Program-made: the position numbers and the translations under genes | Shown here: in pieces, positions 41,706-51,613 of the stretch | How positions within the stretch are numbered: the first letter of the stretch is position 1 | How the letters are laid out: each line of letters starts with the position of its first letter | Notes under the pieces: generated by a model | The model's database searches: none | Seen by the model: only the letters and a program-made list of their open reading frames with translations | Told to the model about the DNA's origin: nothing | From: an uncultured Saprospiraceae bacterium | GTDB taxonomy: Bacteria; Bacteroidota; Bacteroidia; Chitinophagales; Saprospiraceae | DNA: 64,000 nucleotides | Assembly: GCA_937139495.1 (NCBI GenBank) | Contig: CAKZQC010000003.1 | Location: forward strand, 1-64,000 | Reading direction: 5' to 3'

Positions 41706-44573
41706 ATGAAAAAAATACTACCAATACTCGCTACCTCGCTCTTGGGTTGTTTGCCCTTCGGGGCAATGGCTCAGAATAACAACGGCAGCCTTGACCAAAT
41801 CGAAGAACTCGGCACTCGTTACGAAGTGCCTATTCGTATGCCTGGTGGCGTACACATTATGACTGATTTATATTTGCCCATCACCTCCGATAGTTTGGTT
41901 ATCACGACTAGTGTACTGGGTCAAAATATACAATTGGAAGTTATCCCGAAAGGGACACAACTGGTTGTATATCCCGAAATGATGGATAGCTCTGGCAATG
42001 TATTGCCCAATCCAAACCCTTATCAATTGCCGCTTGTTTTGTCTCGTACACCCTACGGAACAGAGGGTTTTAGAGGAGGTGGAAATGCCATTCCTCTTTT
42101 GGGCTACGCTTTCGTCAATCAAGATGTGCGAGGACGCTCCGCCTCCGAAGGTGTTTATTTGCCGATGTACAACGACAGTTGGCAAAAAGCTCCTTACACG
42201 CCGCATAATCATTTGATGGATTTGACGGCTTCGACGGATTCGACGAACGGTCGTTTTCAAGAAGATGGCTGGCTGGCATACCAATACCTACTCAACGATC
42301 TCAAAAAAGATTTTGATTTAGATGGCGATGGCATCAAAGAAACGAATGCTACTGTTTGTAATGGCACAATAGGAATGGCTGGAGCTTCTGCTTTTTCTAT
42401 TCCACATTTGCAATTGATGGGCAGTCATTATGTTGACCCAAGCCCGCAAGTCCAAGGGCTAAAAGGTAACCTAGCGATACAATCGCATGTGGAGCATTAC
42501 GGCTCTACGCTGTATCACAACGGTGTGTTTAGAGAAGGGCTGTTGAGTGGTTGGATTGGTCGAAATATGGACGATATTCAAGATACTATTGGCACGGACA
42601 ATAATTTGCAAAATGCCCTGCATTCGCCTTTTGATTTTGGAGTAGTCACGGAAGAGGAAGTGATTGAGCAAACACTCGATTATTTCACTTCTTATCAATT
42701 CCCTGGTACCAACTTGGCAAATTACTACCCCAACTCGCTTATACGAGTAGAGACAAATGCAAGTGATGCTCCTGTAAATGCTGCTGGAGAAGGAGCTGCC
42801 AACGGTAGCCAGTCTAGATATACCAATATGAATGTGCCGACTTATCACCTAACAGGTTGGTACGATATTTTTGTAGATGGACAAATCAGCACGTTTAGCA
42901 ATTTGCAAACGCATAGCCAAAGCAGACAAAAAATAGTCATTGGACCTTGGGCACACACGAGTTTATCTATGAATACTACGGGCGATGTCACTTATCCACC
43001 ACAAGCAGAAAGCTTGTTGGGTTTTAGTGGTGATGGCGTTGGGTTTTCCAATATTCAAGACTTAGATTTTTCTAAAGTAATCGGAACAGAACCGATTGAG
43101 TTTTTGCGTTATACACTCAATACGAATGGCTACGTTAAGTTGGGCGAACCAATCATACGCATTCCCGAAAGCAATCGCTGGCAAGGTGGTAATGTAGAAG
43201 TTCGGATTCCTTCTCGCAACTATGACATTACGCTCATTGAATTACTCAATTTTATAGGTGGTCAAGGGTCGCTGCCCAATATTCCGATAGAAGCACGTGT
43301 AGGAGTTTTTCCTCCTACTAGCCTAAGTATTCCTTTTCCTAATATTGGGGCGTTGCCTGTATTACCGTTTCAGCTCAACCAGCCGATACAACCAACACAA
43401 TCTATTGATTTTGATACGATTCCTGATGTTCGTTTTTATGTAATCGGACCTACGGATTCGCTGCAAGGCAACGAAAATGTAGGAAACTATTGGTACAGTG
43501 CCAATGAATTTCCAATTACGCAAGATATTCAATATCAGTCTTATTATTTGCACCAGAATGGTGACCTCAATACCCAAGTACCTACTACTGATGAAGGTAT
43601 AGTGAGCTACACCCACGACCCCGATTTTCCTGCTTGGACAGTTGGTGGCGGCAATCTGTTTATCAAAATGCCTAGCGGCAGAGAATCGCATGGACAAATG
43701 AATTTTGCTGATTCGGCGGTGATTGATTCCGCCTTGTATTATAGCGGCGTTATTCAGTTTGAGACCACTGCTTTTAGCGATACTTTATCTTTCATTGGTT
43801 TCCCAAAAGCGACCATTCATGCCAAATCTATTCCGCAAGGCACTAGTAGTGGAGAAACAGATACCGACTTTTTTGTTCGTATTCTTGATGTCTATCCTGA
43901 TGGTAGAGAACTGCTAGTAGTAGAAGGAGCTGTCAATGCTCGTGCTAGAGAATATGCCCGTAGTATTTATGCTGGTCAAGAAGACAAGAATGCCGCTTTT
44001 TCCAATATTCAAATTGGTCAATTTTATGAATATCAATTGCAGCTCTTGCCTATTGCTTATACGTTTGGCAAACAGCACAAAATGAAAGTATTGATTAGTA
44101 GTGGCAACTATCCTCGCTATCAATCTAATGCTAACATTCCATTGGAAAATGGTGAGTTTTTCAGAAGACAACCCAATGACGGCAAAACCTACGATTATCA
44201 AGGTCAAACCTATGCCGCACGTTCTGCCGAAAACAGCGTTACGTTTAGCGATACCAAGGCTTCTCGCATAGAATTGCCTGTTTATAACAACACCATGCTA
44301 CCTGTCAATCAAGTAGAAAACAAATCCACACCAGCGACCTTAGACATCAGTCCTAATCCTGCTCAAAATTGGATTAATATTGATTGGGAAACCGCTACGA
44401 CGGGTACTATTTTGATTTATAATAATGCAGGGCAATTGGTTTACACCAAAACTGCCAACAATATGACTTCTTGTCGTGTTCCTATTCAGAAGCTAGCACA
44501 AGGTATCTATCAAGTAGAATATGTGGGCGAGCAAAACAGCAACAGAAAAATTGGTTCTTTTATTAAAAAATAA
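41706..44573 (+). CDS. Secreted CocE/NonD (X-Pro dipeptidyl-peptidase S15-like) hydrolase with T9SS tail
   Basis: Signal peptide (MKKILPILATSLLGCLPFGAMAQ), then the CocE/S15 alpha-beta hydrolase core: RMPGGVHIMTDLYLP, LSRTPYGTEGFRGG, FVNQDVRGRSASEGVY. The nucleophile elbow reads GMAGASAFSIPHL with S228, where relatives usually have G-x-S-[YW]. The cap and later motifs VPTYHLTGWYDIFVDG and VIGPWAHTS (likely His of the triad) are kept. A jelly-roll C-terminal domain follows (NVGNYWYSANEFPI). Residues about 875-955 are a T9SS sorting domain (ISPNPAQNWINIDW, IYNNAGQLVYTK, GIYQVEY). The protein is about 300 residues longer than typical CocE enzymes. Probable surface esterase or acylpeptide hydrolase; substrate unknown. 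Confidence 0.88.
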   Translation: MKKILPILATSLLGCLPFGAMAQNNNGSLDQIEELGTRYEVPIRMPGGVHIMTDLYLPITSDSLVITTSVLGQNIQLEVIPKGTQLVVYPEMMDSSGNVLPNPNPYQLPLVLSRTPYGTEGFRGGGNAIPLLGYAFVNQDVRGRSASEGVYLPMYNDSWQKAPYTPHNHLMDLTASTDSTNGRFQEDGWLAYQYLLNDLKKDFDLDGDGIKETNATVCNGTIGMAGASAFSIPHLQLMGSHYVDPSPQVQGLKGNLAIQSHVEHYGSTLYHNGVFREGLLSGWIGRNMDDIQDTIGTDNNLQNALHSPFDFGVVTEEEVIEQTLDYFTSYQFPGTNLANYYPNSLIRVETNASDAPVNAAGEGAANGSQSRYTNMNVPTYHLTGWYDIFVDGQISTFSNLQTHSQSRQKIVIGPWAHTSLSMNTTGDVTYPPQAESLLGFSGDGVGFSNIQDLDFSKVIGTEPIEFLRYTLNTNGYVKLGEPIIRIPESNRWQGGNVEVRIPSRNYDITLIELLNFIGGQGSLPNIPIEARVGVFPPTSLSIPFPNIGALPVLPFQLNQPIQPTQSIDFDTIPDVRFYVIGPTDSLQGNENVGNYWYSANEFPITQDIQYQSYYLHQNGDLNTQVPTTDEGIVSYTHDPDFPAWTVGGGNLFIKMPSGRESHGQMNFADSAVIDSALYYSGVIQFETTAFSDTLSFIGFPKATIHAKSIPQGTSSGETDTDFFVRILDVYPDGRELLVVEGAVNARAREYARSIYAGQEDKNAAFSNIQIGQFYEYQLQLLPIAYTFGKQHKMKVLISSGNYPRYQSNANIPLENGEFFRRQPNDGKTYDYQGQTYAARSAENSVTFSDTKASRIELPVYNNTMLPVNQVENKSTPATLDISPNPAQNWINIDWETATTGTILIYNNAGQLVYTKTANNMTSCRVPIQKLAQGIYQVEYVGEQNSNRKIGSFIKK

Positions 44574-44598
44574 CTTTAATATCTAAAAAAATAAAATT

Positions 44599-44991
44599 AT
44601 GCGTACTATCAAAATAGTTTTTTTGAGTCTAATGGCACTCGCCACCTTATATAGTTGTGGCAGCGATACGCCTACTACCGTGACGCCCGAAGAAGGAAAT
44701 GAAACCTTGACGATTGTCAAGACACTAAAACAGAGTGACCACCCAGCCGAAATTGTCGGCAAATGGAAAAATGACAAAGGAGTCGTTTATGAATTTAGAG
44801 CCGATGGTATGGCAACAGAAATGGACGCTGTAACCGAAACGGTTGTTGCTCGCTTCTGGGGAATAAAAAACAACCAAGTTTGCTTATTTACAGAAGGTCC
44901 TAATGTAGAAACTTGTTTTGACTACACGGTTGATGGCAATCAATTGACGATTAGTGCATTCGGCAAAACTATCCTTTTTGAGAAGCAATAA
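44599..44991 (+). CDS. Lipocalin-like lipoprotein
   Basis: Lipoprotein signal ending ATLYSC (C20). The mature domain has EIVGKWKNDKGVVYEFRADGMATEMD, a middle strand FWGIKNNQVCLFT, and VDGNQLTISAFGKTILFEK at the end. This is the short lipocalin-like pattern (G-x-W...F..dG...L.i) widespread in Bacteroidota. A pair of Cys (CLFTEGPNVETC) may form a disulfide. Starts 25 bases after the CocE gene and is followed by another secreted protein gene, so it is probably part of one operon. Function unknown. Confidence 0.75.
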   Translation: MRTIKIVFLSLMALATLYSCGSDTPTTVTPEEGNETLTIVKTLKQSDHPAEIVGKWKNDKGVVYEFRADGMATEMDAVTETVVARFWGIKNNQVCLFTEGPNVETCFDYTVDGNQLTISAFGKTILFEKQ

Positions 44992-45014
44992 TTCACTAGA
45001 AAAAAAATCATTTT

Positions 45015-45881
45015 ATGAAACAATATTATTACATTTTGCTATTTCTTTTGCCCACGCTACTTTGTGCGCAAGACCAAAAGCAAGCACTAAAAACAGCAGG
45101 TGTTACACCCTCCAAGCACACCACAAAAACGACACCTAAACCACTTCAGAAAGTAATCCATTGGGGGCAAACTCTAGAAGGAAATACGGTCGTAAAATCG
45201 AAGTTAGAAAAGCAGTACAATACTGCGGGCAAACTGCTACGGATATTGAAAAACGAAGTCGTAACAACATCTTTTGTTTATGAAAAAGATAGGTATATCA
45301 AGACGGTAAAAGCAACTCCCAATGATTTGGTTACTTATTATTATACCAATGAAAAAGGGTTAGTAACAGAAGAAAAAACATACCTCAAAAAAGGCGAAAA
45401 TCTCCATGATTGGGTACTTCAAGAATGGATTATCAACAGTTACAACGAAGAAGGGCTGATTGGCAAGCGTTACAAAAAATCAACTCGCCCAGAGTTGTAC
45501 AAAATTGTATATCTGTACAGTTACAAAACAGGTCTAATCATGGATATTGTGGTGTATCACCAACACCCATTGGCAAACGGCAAAAAGAAAACAGAAGTTT
45601 GTCTCAACGACAAACATACCGAAAGCTACGCCTATAATGAGGAAGGTAAATTGCTACACGAAAAGCAAGCTGGACTACAACAAACAAAAGAATACACCTA
45701 CACCAGCGAAGGCAAATTGTGGTATATAACGGTTCGAAATACCAGTCAAATAATCAAGCACATTTACAAAAATGGTAAGCTCGTTACTAGCAAGTTTTAT
45801 GCACTCGAAAATCCAATGGATTATACCAAACTGAAAGAAGAAGGACTCCAGAAAGTCGTTAATTATCAATATTTCTACTAA
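45015..45881 (+). CDS. Secreted YD-repeat-like protein
   Basis: Signal peptide MKQYYYILLFLLPTLLCAQ. The mature 265 residues contain short strand pairs of the type KQYNTAGKLLRILKNE, YYYTNEKGLVTEEKTYL, SYNEEGLIGKRYKKS, AYNEEGKLLHEKQAG and YTYTSEGKLWYITVRN. They are spaced about 25-40 residues apart. This [YF]N-x-x-G-x-[LI] pattern is a degenerate YD-type repeat. Similar sequences occur in the proteins at 47039-47959 and at the right edge of the window, so the three are paralogous in plan. A strong terminator follows. No known function. Confidence 0.75.
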   Translation: MKQYYYILLFLLPTLLCAQDQKQALKTAGVTPSKHTTKTTPKPLQKVIHWGQTLEGNTVVKSKLEKQYNTAGKLLRILKNEVVTTSFVYEKDRYIKTVKATPNDLVTYYYTNEKGLVTEEKTYLKKGENLHDWVLQEWIINSYNEEGLIGKRYKKSTRPELYKIVYLYSYKTGLIMDIVVYHQHPLANGKKKTEVCLNDKHTESYAYNEEGKLLHEKQAGLQQTKEYTYTSEGKLWYITVRNTSQIIKHIYKNGKLVTSKFYALENPMDYTKLKEEGLQKVVNYQYFY

Positions 45882-45904
45882 GTAAGTGCATACTATAATC
45901 ATAC

Positions 45905-45939
45905 AGCAGGCAAGAAAATAGATTATTTTCTTGCCTGCT
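45905..45939. terminator. Bidirectional terminator
   Basis: Perfect 16-base arms (45905-45920 and 45924-45939; AGCAGGCAAGAAAATA and its complement) with a 3-base loop, followed by TTTTTTT. It serves two convergent genes. Confidence 0.92.
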
Positions 45940-45971
45940 TTTTTTTGTATTTTTCGTATTGCAATCTTCGA

Positions 45972-47000
45972 CTAGCCTAACCAATTAAGTACATTGGTAC
46001 TCCAAATTTGTTGGCGGTCAGTTTCGGTAATAATATTTGATTGCACTGCATCATCTAGCACTTTGCCAGGGTAAGAATTCGGCACATCTTCCATTTCGCC
46101 TAGCGGATAAGGGTCATCCAGTCCTGCTACAATCTGGTTCACTCCTACTCGATGCTTCAGCAATTGCAGCGTATATTGGTCATGTACCAAGGTATCAAAA
46201 AATAGATTGGGGTGTCCTAAACTAGCGGCTGGACTCGTAGTTCCCTCAAACAAATCTGGTCTGCCATTGTAGCCCTGCATACGCCTCCCAAAATTGGCTT
46301 GCCCAAGCATACAGCCATGAGCAAAACAAGTACGAATATGCTCAAAACGATTGGGTATATTTCGCAGGGTATAAAAATGCAAGGTATCGGCTGTTTGTGC
46401 CATCATCCAAACCAAATGAAAGCGCCAGTTTTGGTCTTGCAAAGCTATCATTTTTTGTCCGTCGTAGGGGTGGATTTCTAGTGCCAGCTTGTAGTGATTC
46501 GCTAGCTCATAGATAGGATCAACGGCTTTATCTGCTACCGATGTCCAATTGCCGTCAGCATTGATGAAATGAGTCGGCAAACAAAGCAATTTCATGTTGT
46601 GTTGTTCTACGCAACGCTCTATTTCGGATAGGGCAAAATCTAAATGCAGCGGCTGCACCACAAAGCCATTCGTAAATTTATCGGGGTGTTCGGCTTGTAC
46701 TTGTGCATTAAAATCATTCTGAAACTGAATGGCGGCAGTCGTATCCGAGAGATTCAAACCATTGCAATACAATTGTGATAAATTGAGCATCACACCATGT
46801 TCTATGTCGTGCTGCTCCATCCATTCTAGTTTTTCTTTCAAAAAAAAACTAGGTGCCGTGATGGGTCTCGACCAGTTGCCTTGTCGCATAAATTTTTTGT
46901 CTTCGTCTATCCAAAAAAGCTTTTTATCTTTCATGAATTTTGGAATCTGATGCGGTTCGGGCAGCAAGTGTCCGTGTCCATTTATTTTGCGTAGCGACAT
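45972..47000 (-). CDS. ACMSD-like amidohydrolase-2 decarboxylase
   Basis: Amidohydrolase-2 (PF04909-type) enzyme very close in pattern to bacterial 2-amino-3-carboxymuconate-6-semialdehyde decarboxylase. It has INGHGHLLPEP (HxH metal site 9-11), EKLEWMEQHDIEHGVMLNLSQLYCNGL, FVVQPLHLDFALSEIERCVE, ALEIHPYDG (third metal His) and GLDDPYPLGEME (catalytic Asp). ACMSD removes CO2 from an intermediate of the kynurenine branch of tryptophan breakdown. None of the other kynurenine genes is adjacent, so the assignment rests on sequence only. Confidence 0.85.
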   Translation of the reverse strand: MSLRKINGHGHLLPEPHQIPKFMKDKKLFWIDEDKKFMRQGNWSRPITAPSFFLKEKLEWMEQHDIEHGVMLNLSQLYCNGLNLSDTTAAIQFQNDFNAQVQAEHPDKFTNGFVVQPLHLDFALSEIERCVEQHNMKLLCLPTHFINADGNWTSVADKAVDPIYELANHYKLALEIHPYDGQKMIALQDQNWRFHLVWMMAQTADTLHFYTLRNIPNRFEHIRTCFAHGCMLGQANFGRRMQGYNGRPDLFEGTTSPAASLGHPNLFFDTLVHDQYTLQLLKHRVGVNQIVAGLDDPYPLGEMEDVPNSYPGKVLDDAVQSNIITETDRQQIWSTNVLNWLG

Positions 47001-47038
47001 GATTTTTTGGTTTTGATTAGACCTTGTTAATTCTACTG

Positions 47039-47959
47039 TTACTTATACGTGATGCACATCCATTTCACCAATTTACCTGTGGCATCGTATGTTTTACTTT
47101 TTGTTTTTTCTCCTGCTTTGTTGTACCAATTCTTGATCGTACCATTCGATTTGTCTTCTTGAAAATATTTTTCTTCTTGATATTTAAGAGTTCTATCTCC
47201 ACGGTATTTATAGCTTTTGATATAACTTCTAGGCTCATTGTATATAGCAGTCTGACTGGATTTCTCTTCTGTCAACAGTCCTTTTTTGTCGTATAGGTAA
47301 GTTGTTTCGGTTGTTTTATTTTGTGCAGGATTTAAACTCTCTTTTCTACTTAATTTTATTTTTTCGTTATTGTAAATCAGCGTATCCGTTAGTATCAAAA
47401 CTTTTTCTGCAATAGGGCTATTGGCAGGCAAATTATAGTTTTGAACACTCGTCAATTTGCCAAAAGTATTGTATTGATACAAGTAATAAACACACCAATC
47501 GTGATTGCCTAACGGCTGCAAACAATCTTTGCATTTGATCAACCTGCCCTCGGTATCGTAGGTATAAACAATATGCTGGGTGCTATTTCTATCTACTACG
47601 TAATACTTTATTTTTTGGTCTTCGGTCAGCGAATACGTTGCCTTGCTAGAGTCCAGCAGGTTGAGCGAAATTGCTGCATTTCGCTCTGGCAAATACGTCA
47701 TTTGTATATGAAACTGTAGCTTGCCTGTGGCTCTGTCATATACTTTGTCGGTCTGCAATTTGCCATCTTGATACGTCGTAACTTGCTTGAGGTAGGCATC
47801 TTTCTTTTTGCCTGTCAGGCTCTCTTTGACTGTCTTTTGGCTATAATCAGCTTGTAGGTGACTTTCTTTGTCTTGCAAATAGGTCCAAGTACTGTAACCA
47901 CGCTGGGCGGTAGCAAATAATGCCGTAAGATTAAAAACTATTAAAATTAAATATTTCAT
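47039..47959 (-). CDS. Secreted YD-repeat-like protein
   Basis: Signal peptide MKYLILIVFNLTALFATAQ. The mature part has the same strand-pair layout as the product of 45015-45881: KVYDRATGKLQFHIQM, YTYDTEGRLIKCKDC, YQYNTFGKLTSVQNY, YLYDKKGLLTEEKS and WYNKAGEKTKSKTYDATGKLVKW at the end. It also carries a CLQPLGNHDWCVYYLYQ segment that lines up with LHDWVLQEWIINSY in the other protein. Probably periplasmic or extracellular, role unknown. It follows the pentapeptide-repeat gene on the same strand by 45 bases. Confidence 0.75.
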   Translation of the reverse strand: MKYLILIVFNLTALFATAQRGYSTWTYLQDKESHLQADYSQKTVKESLTGKKKDAYLKQVTTYQDGKLQTDKVYDRATGKLQFHIQMTYLPERNAAISLNLLDSSKATYSLTEDQKIKYYVVDRNSTQHIVYTYDTEGRLIKCKDCLQPLGNHDWCVYYLYQYNTFGKLTSVQNYNLPANSPIAEKVLILTDTLIYNNEKIKLSRKESLNPAQNKTTETTYLYDKKGLLTEEKSSQTAIYNEPRSYIKSYKYRGDRTLKYQEEKYFQEDKSNGTIKNWYNKAGEKTKSKTYDATGKLVKWMCITYK

Positions 47960-48004
47960 TGATAAAATTCGTCTATTGAAGTTATTTGTCTGAATTGTAG
48001 GGAA

Positions 48005-48586
48005 TTAGTTGCGGATATCTAATTGATACTTATCCAATAGACCTTCCAAATTGGAGGAAGCGAAAATTGTTTTTTTAAGTTGGTTATATTGAGGGTCTAT
48101 GGAGTAATTATTGGCAGTTCTAAAATCAACTTTATCGAGTTTAGAATTTGAAAATATTGCTCCAGCTAAATCACAGTTTAAAAACTTAGAGGCGGTTAAG
48201 GTTGCCTCCGAAAAATCAGTTTCTTTCAAGGAACATTTATTAAATATTGTTTTGATAAGCGTTGTCCCAAAAAATGAAGAATAATCAATGTCACAATCAT
48301 TAAACGAAAATGAAAACATAAACTTATTACAATCTGAAAAATCAACTCCTAATACCTTACATCCATTAAATGTAGCATTTCTGAAACCAACTCCTTGTAC
48401 TTTTGTCATAGAAAAATTACAATTTTCGAATAGGCAATCTTCAAAACGAGTGCCTTCCAAGTCACTTTTCAAAAATATACAATTTTGAAAAGTACAATTA
48501 TCAAATTCTATATTTTTCAGATATTTTTCTGAGTAGTCGATATTTTTGAATGACTCCTGCTCGTGAACTTTTACTTTACTTTCCAT
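48005..48586 (-). CDS. Pentapeptide-repeat protein
   Basis: About 20 pentapeptides of the A(D/N)LxX type: FDNCTFQNCIFLKSDL, FRNATFNGCKVLGVDF, FSEATLTASKFLNCDL and so on, from residue 22 to 165. These build a right-handed quadrilateral beta-helix. The repeat breaks at residues near 105 (CNKFMFSFSFNDCD), much like the loop or mid-helix break in Qnr/McbG-type proteins. The known resistance role of such proteins is DNA-gyrase protection by DNA mimicry, but the sequence gives no proof of it here. No signal peptide, so cytoplasmic. Confidence 0.88.
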   Translation of the reverse strand: MESKVKVHEQESFKNIDYSEKYLKNIEFDNCTFQNCIFLKSDLEGTRFEDCLFENCNFSMTKVQGVGFRNATFNGCKVLGVDFSDCNKFMFSFSFNDCDIDYSSFFGTTLIKTIFNKCSLKETDFSEATLTASKFLNCDLAGAIFSNSKLDKVDFRTANNYSIDPQYNQLKKTIFASSNLEGLLDKYQLDIRN

Positions 48587-48665
48587 TATTTATAGTTTAC
48601 ATTATAAATTCGTATAATTTCAAACATGCTCTGAAAGTGGCATCTATTTTTGCAAAAAAAAGAAC

Positions 48666-48707
48666 GAGTTCTGAGTATTGCTGTAAGTTCACAAAACCTC
48701 AGAACTC
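48666..48707 (-). terminator. Terminator after the DUF1761 gene
   Basis: Arms GAGTTCTGAG (48666-48675) and CTCAGAACTC (48698-48707) with a 22-base loop. On the minus strand a run of T follows (CGTTCTTTTTTTT). Confidence 0.75.
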
Positions 48708-48748
48708 TACTCCGATAACCTATACTTTCTAATTCGTGCTAATGTTTA

Positions 48749-49276
48749 TTACACCAAAAAAGTAAGTCCAAACTTACCTACTAGACCACCCATAATAGCA
48801 AATGAAATAACCCAATAGCCTGTGTGTAGCCAAATCGACTTCCAGCTTTTTCTATTAAACATACCTTGTATAGCCACGATAGGAAAAGCAAGACTAATCG
48901 CTGCAATAACACCATGTAGCACACCATGACCAAAACTATTGCCATGCAATCCTTTCACACGCAATAACACATTCTGAAAGTCTGTCTGGGCAGCACTTCC
49001 AACCTCATCAAACCCTTCCAATGAACTATAAAGTTGTACAACTCCTATTTCATGATTGCATAAGCCCATAAGCCCAAAGGCTATCAAACAAGAAAAAACA
49101 TAGCTCAACACCATCAAAAGTGGCATATTTGCCTCTTTCAATTTTTCGTCGGTCAAATTCGCATCTCGCTGCCAAAACTTACCAAACAACAAAGGACTGT
49201 ACCACAACGCCCCAACTACTGCAGGAACGATTGCAGCTACAAAGATTACCCAGTAATTAATTTCCATAATTTTCAA
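48749..49276 (-). CDS. DUF1761 family membrane protein
   Basis: A 175-residue protein with four membrane segments (about 7-26, 50-70, 118-138, 150-172). The opening INYWVIFVAAIVPAVVGALWYSPLLFGKFW is characteristic of DUF1761: N-terminal helix, then ALWYSP-x-x-F-x-x-x-W. The long polar loop after helix 2 (NHEIGVVQLYSSLEGFDEVGSA...) and the pattern HGVLHGVIAAISLAFPIVAIQGMF also fit. The start may be MKIM or, three residues later, MEIN. Function unknown in the whole family. Confidence 0.85.
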   Translation of the reverse strand: MKIMEINYWVIFVAAIVPAVVGALWYSPLLFGKFWQRDANLTDEKLKEANMPLLMVLSYVFSCLIAFGLMGLCNHEIGVVQLYSSLEGFDEVGSAAQTDFQNVLLRVKGLHGNSFGHGVLHGVIAAISLAFPIVAIQGMFNRKSWKSIWLHTGYWVISFAIMGGLVGKFGLTFLV

Positions 49277-49311
49277 TGTTTTTATGAGTGAATTTATCTA
49301 AATGTGTTGTT

Positions 49312-49343
49312 ACAAAGATAGCAAAGAAAACGAGCCAATTGCA
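49312..49343 (-). promoter_or_regulatory. Bacteroidota-type promoter for the DUF1761 gene
   Basis: On the minus strand: TTG (49343-49341), 21 bases, TATCTTTG (49319-49312). Confidence 0.5.
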
Positions 49344-49464
49344 ACAAAATGTTTTTATTAAACGATTGTCCTCTAATAATTTTGTTAGGATTAGTTCTAA
49401 ATAAATACCTAGCTTAGAAGTTGTTAAACTATTTTTTGTAAATTGAGCTAACATCTAACAATAA

Positions 49465-51507
<2,043 letters not shown>

Positions 51508-51552
51508 CCATTTGTTGTTGATTTTTGCTCTTTTTGGGCAATGGTAGAACAA

Positions 51553-51591
51553 AAAATACCCCAACGAGCTATTTGCTTGTTGGGGTATTTT
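51553..51591. terminator. Bidirectional terminator between fadH and the SulP gene
   Basis: Arms AAAATACCCCAAC (51553-51565) and GTTGGGGTATTTT (51579-51591), between convergent genes. Confidence 0.9.
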
Positions 51592-51613
51592 TATTAAAAA
51601 TCCTCTCTAAATC

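Noticed and set aside
48005..48586. Calling the pentapeptide-repeat protein a quinolone-resistance (Qnr) protein
   Set aside because: Repeat type alone does not show gyrase protection; key loops of Qnr cannot be confirmed by eye.
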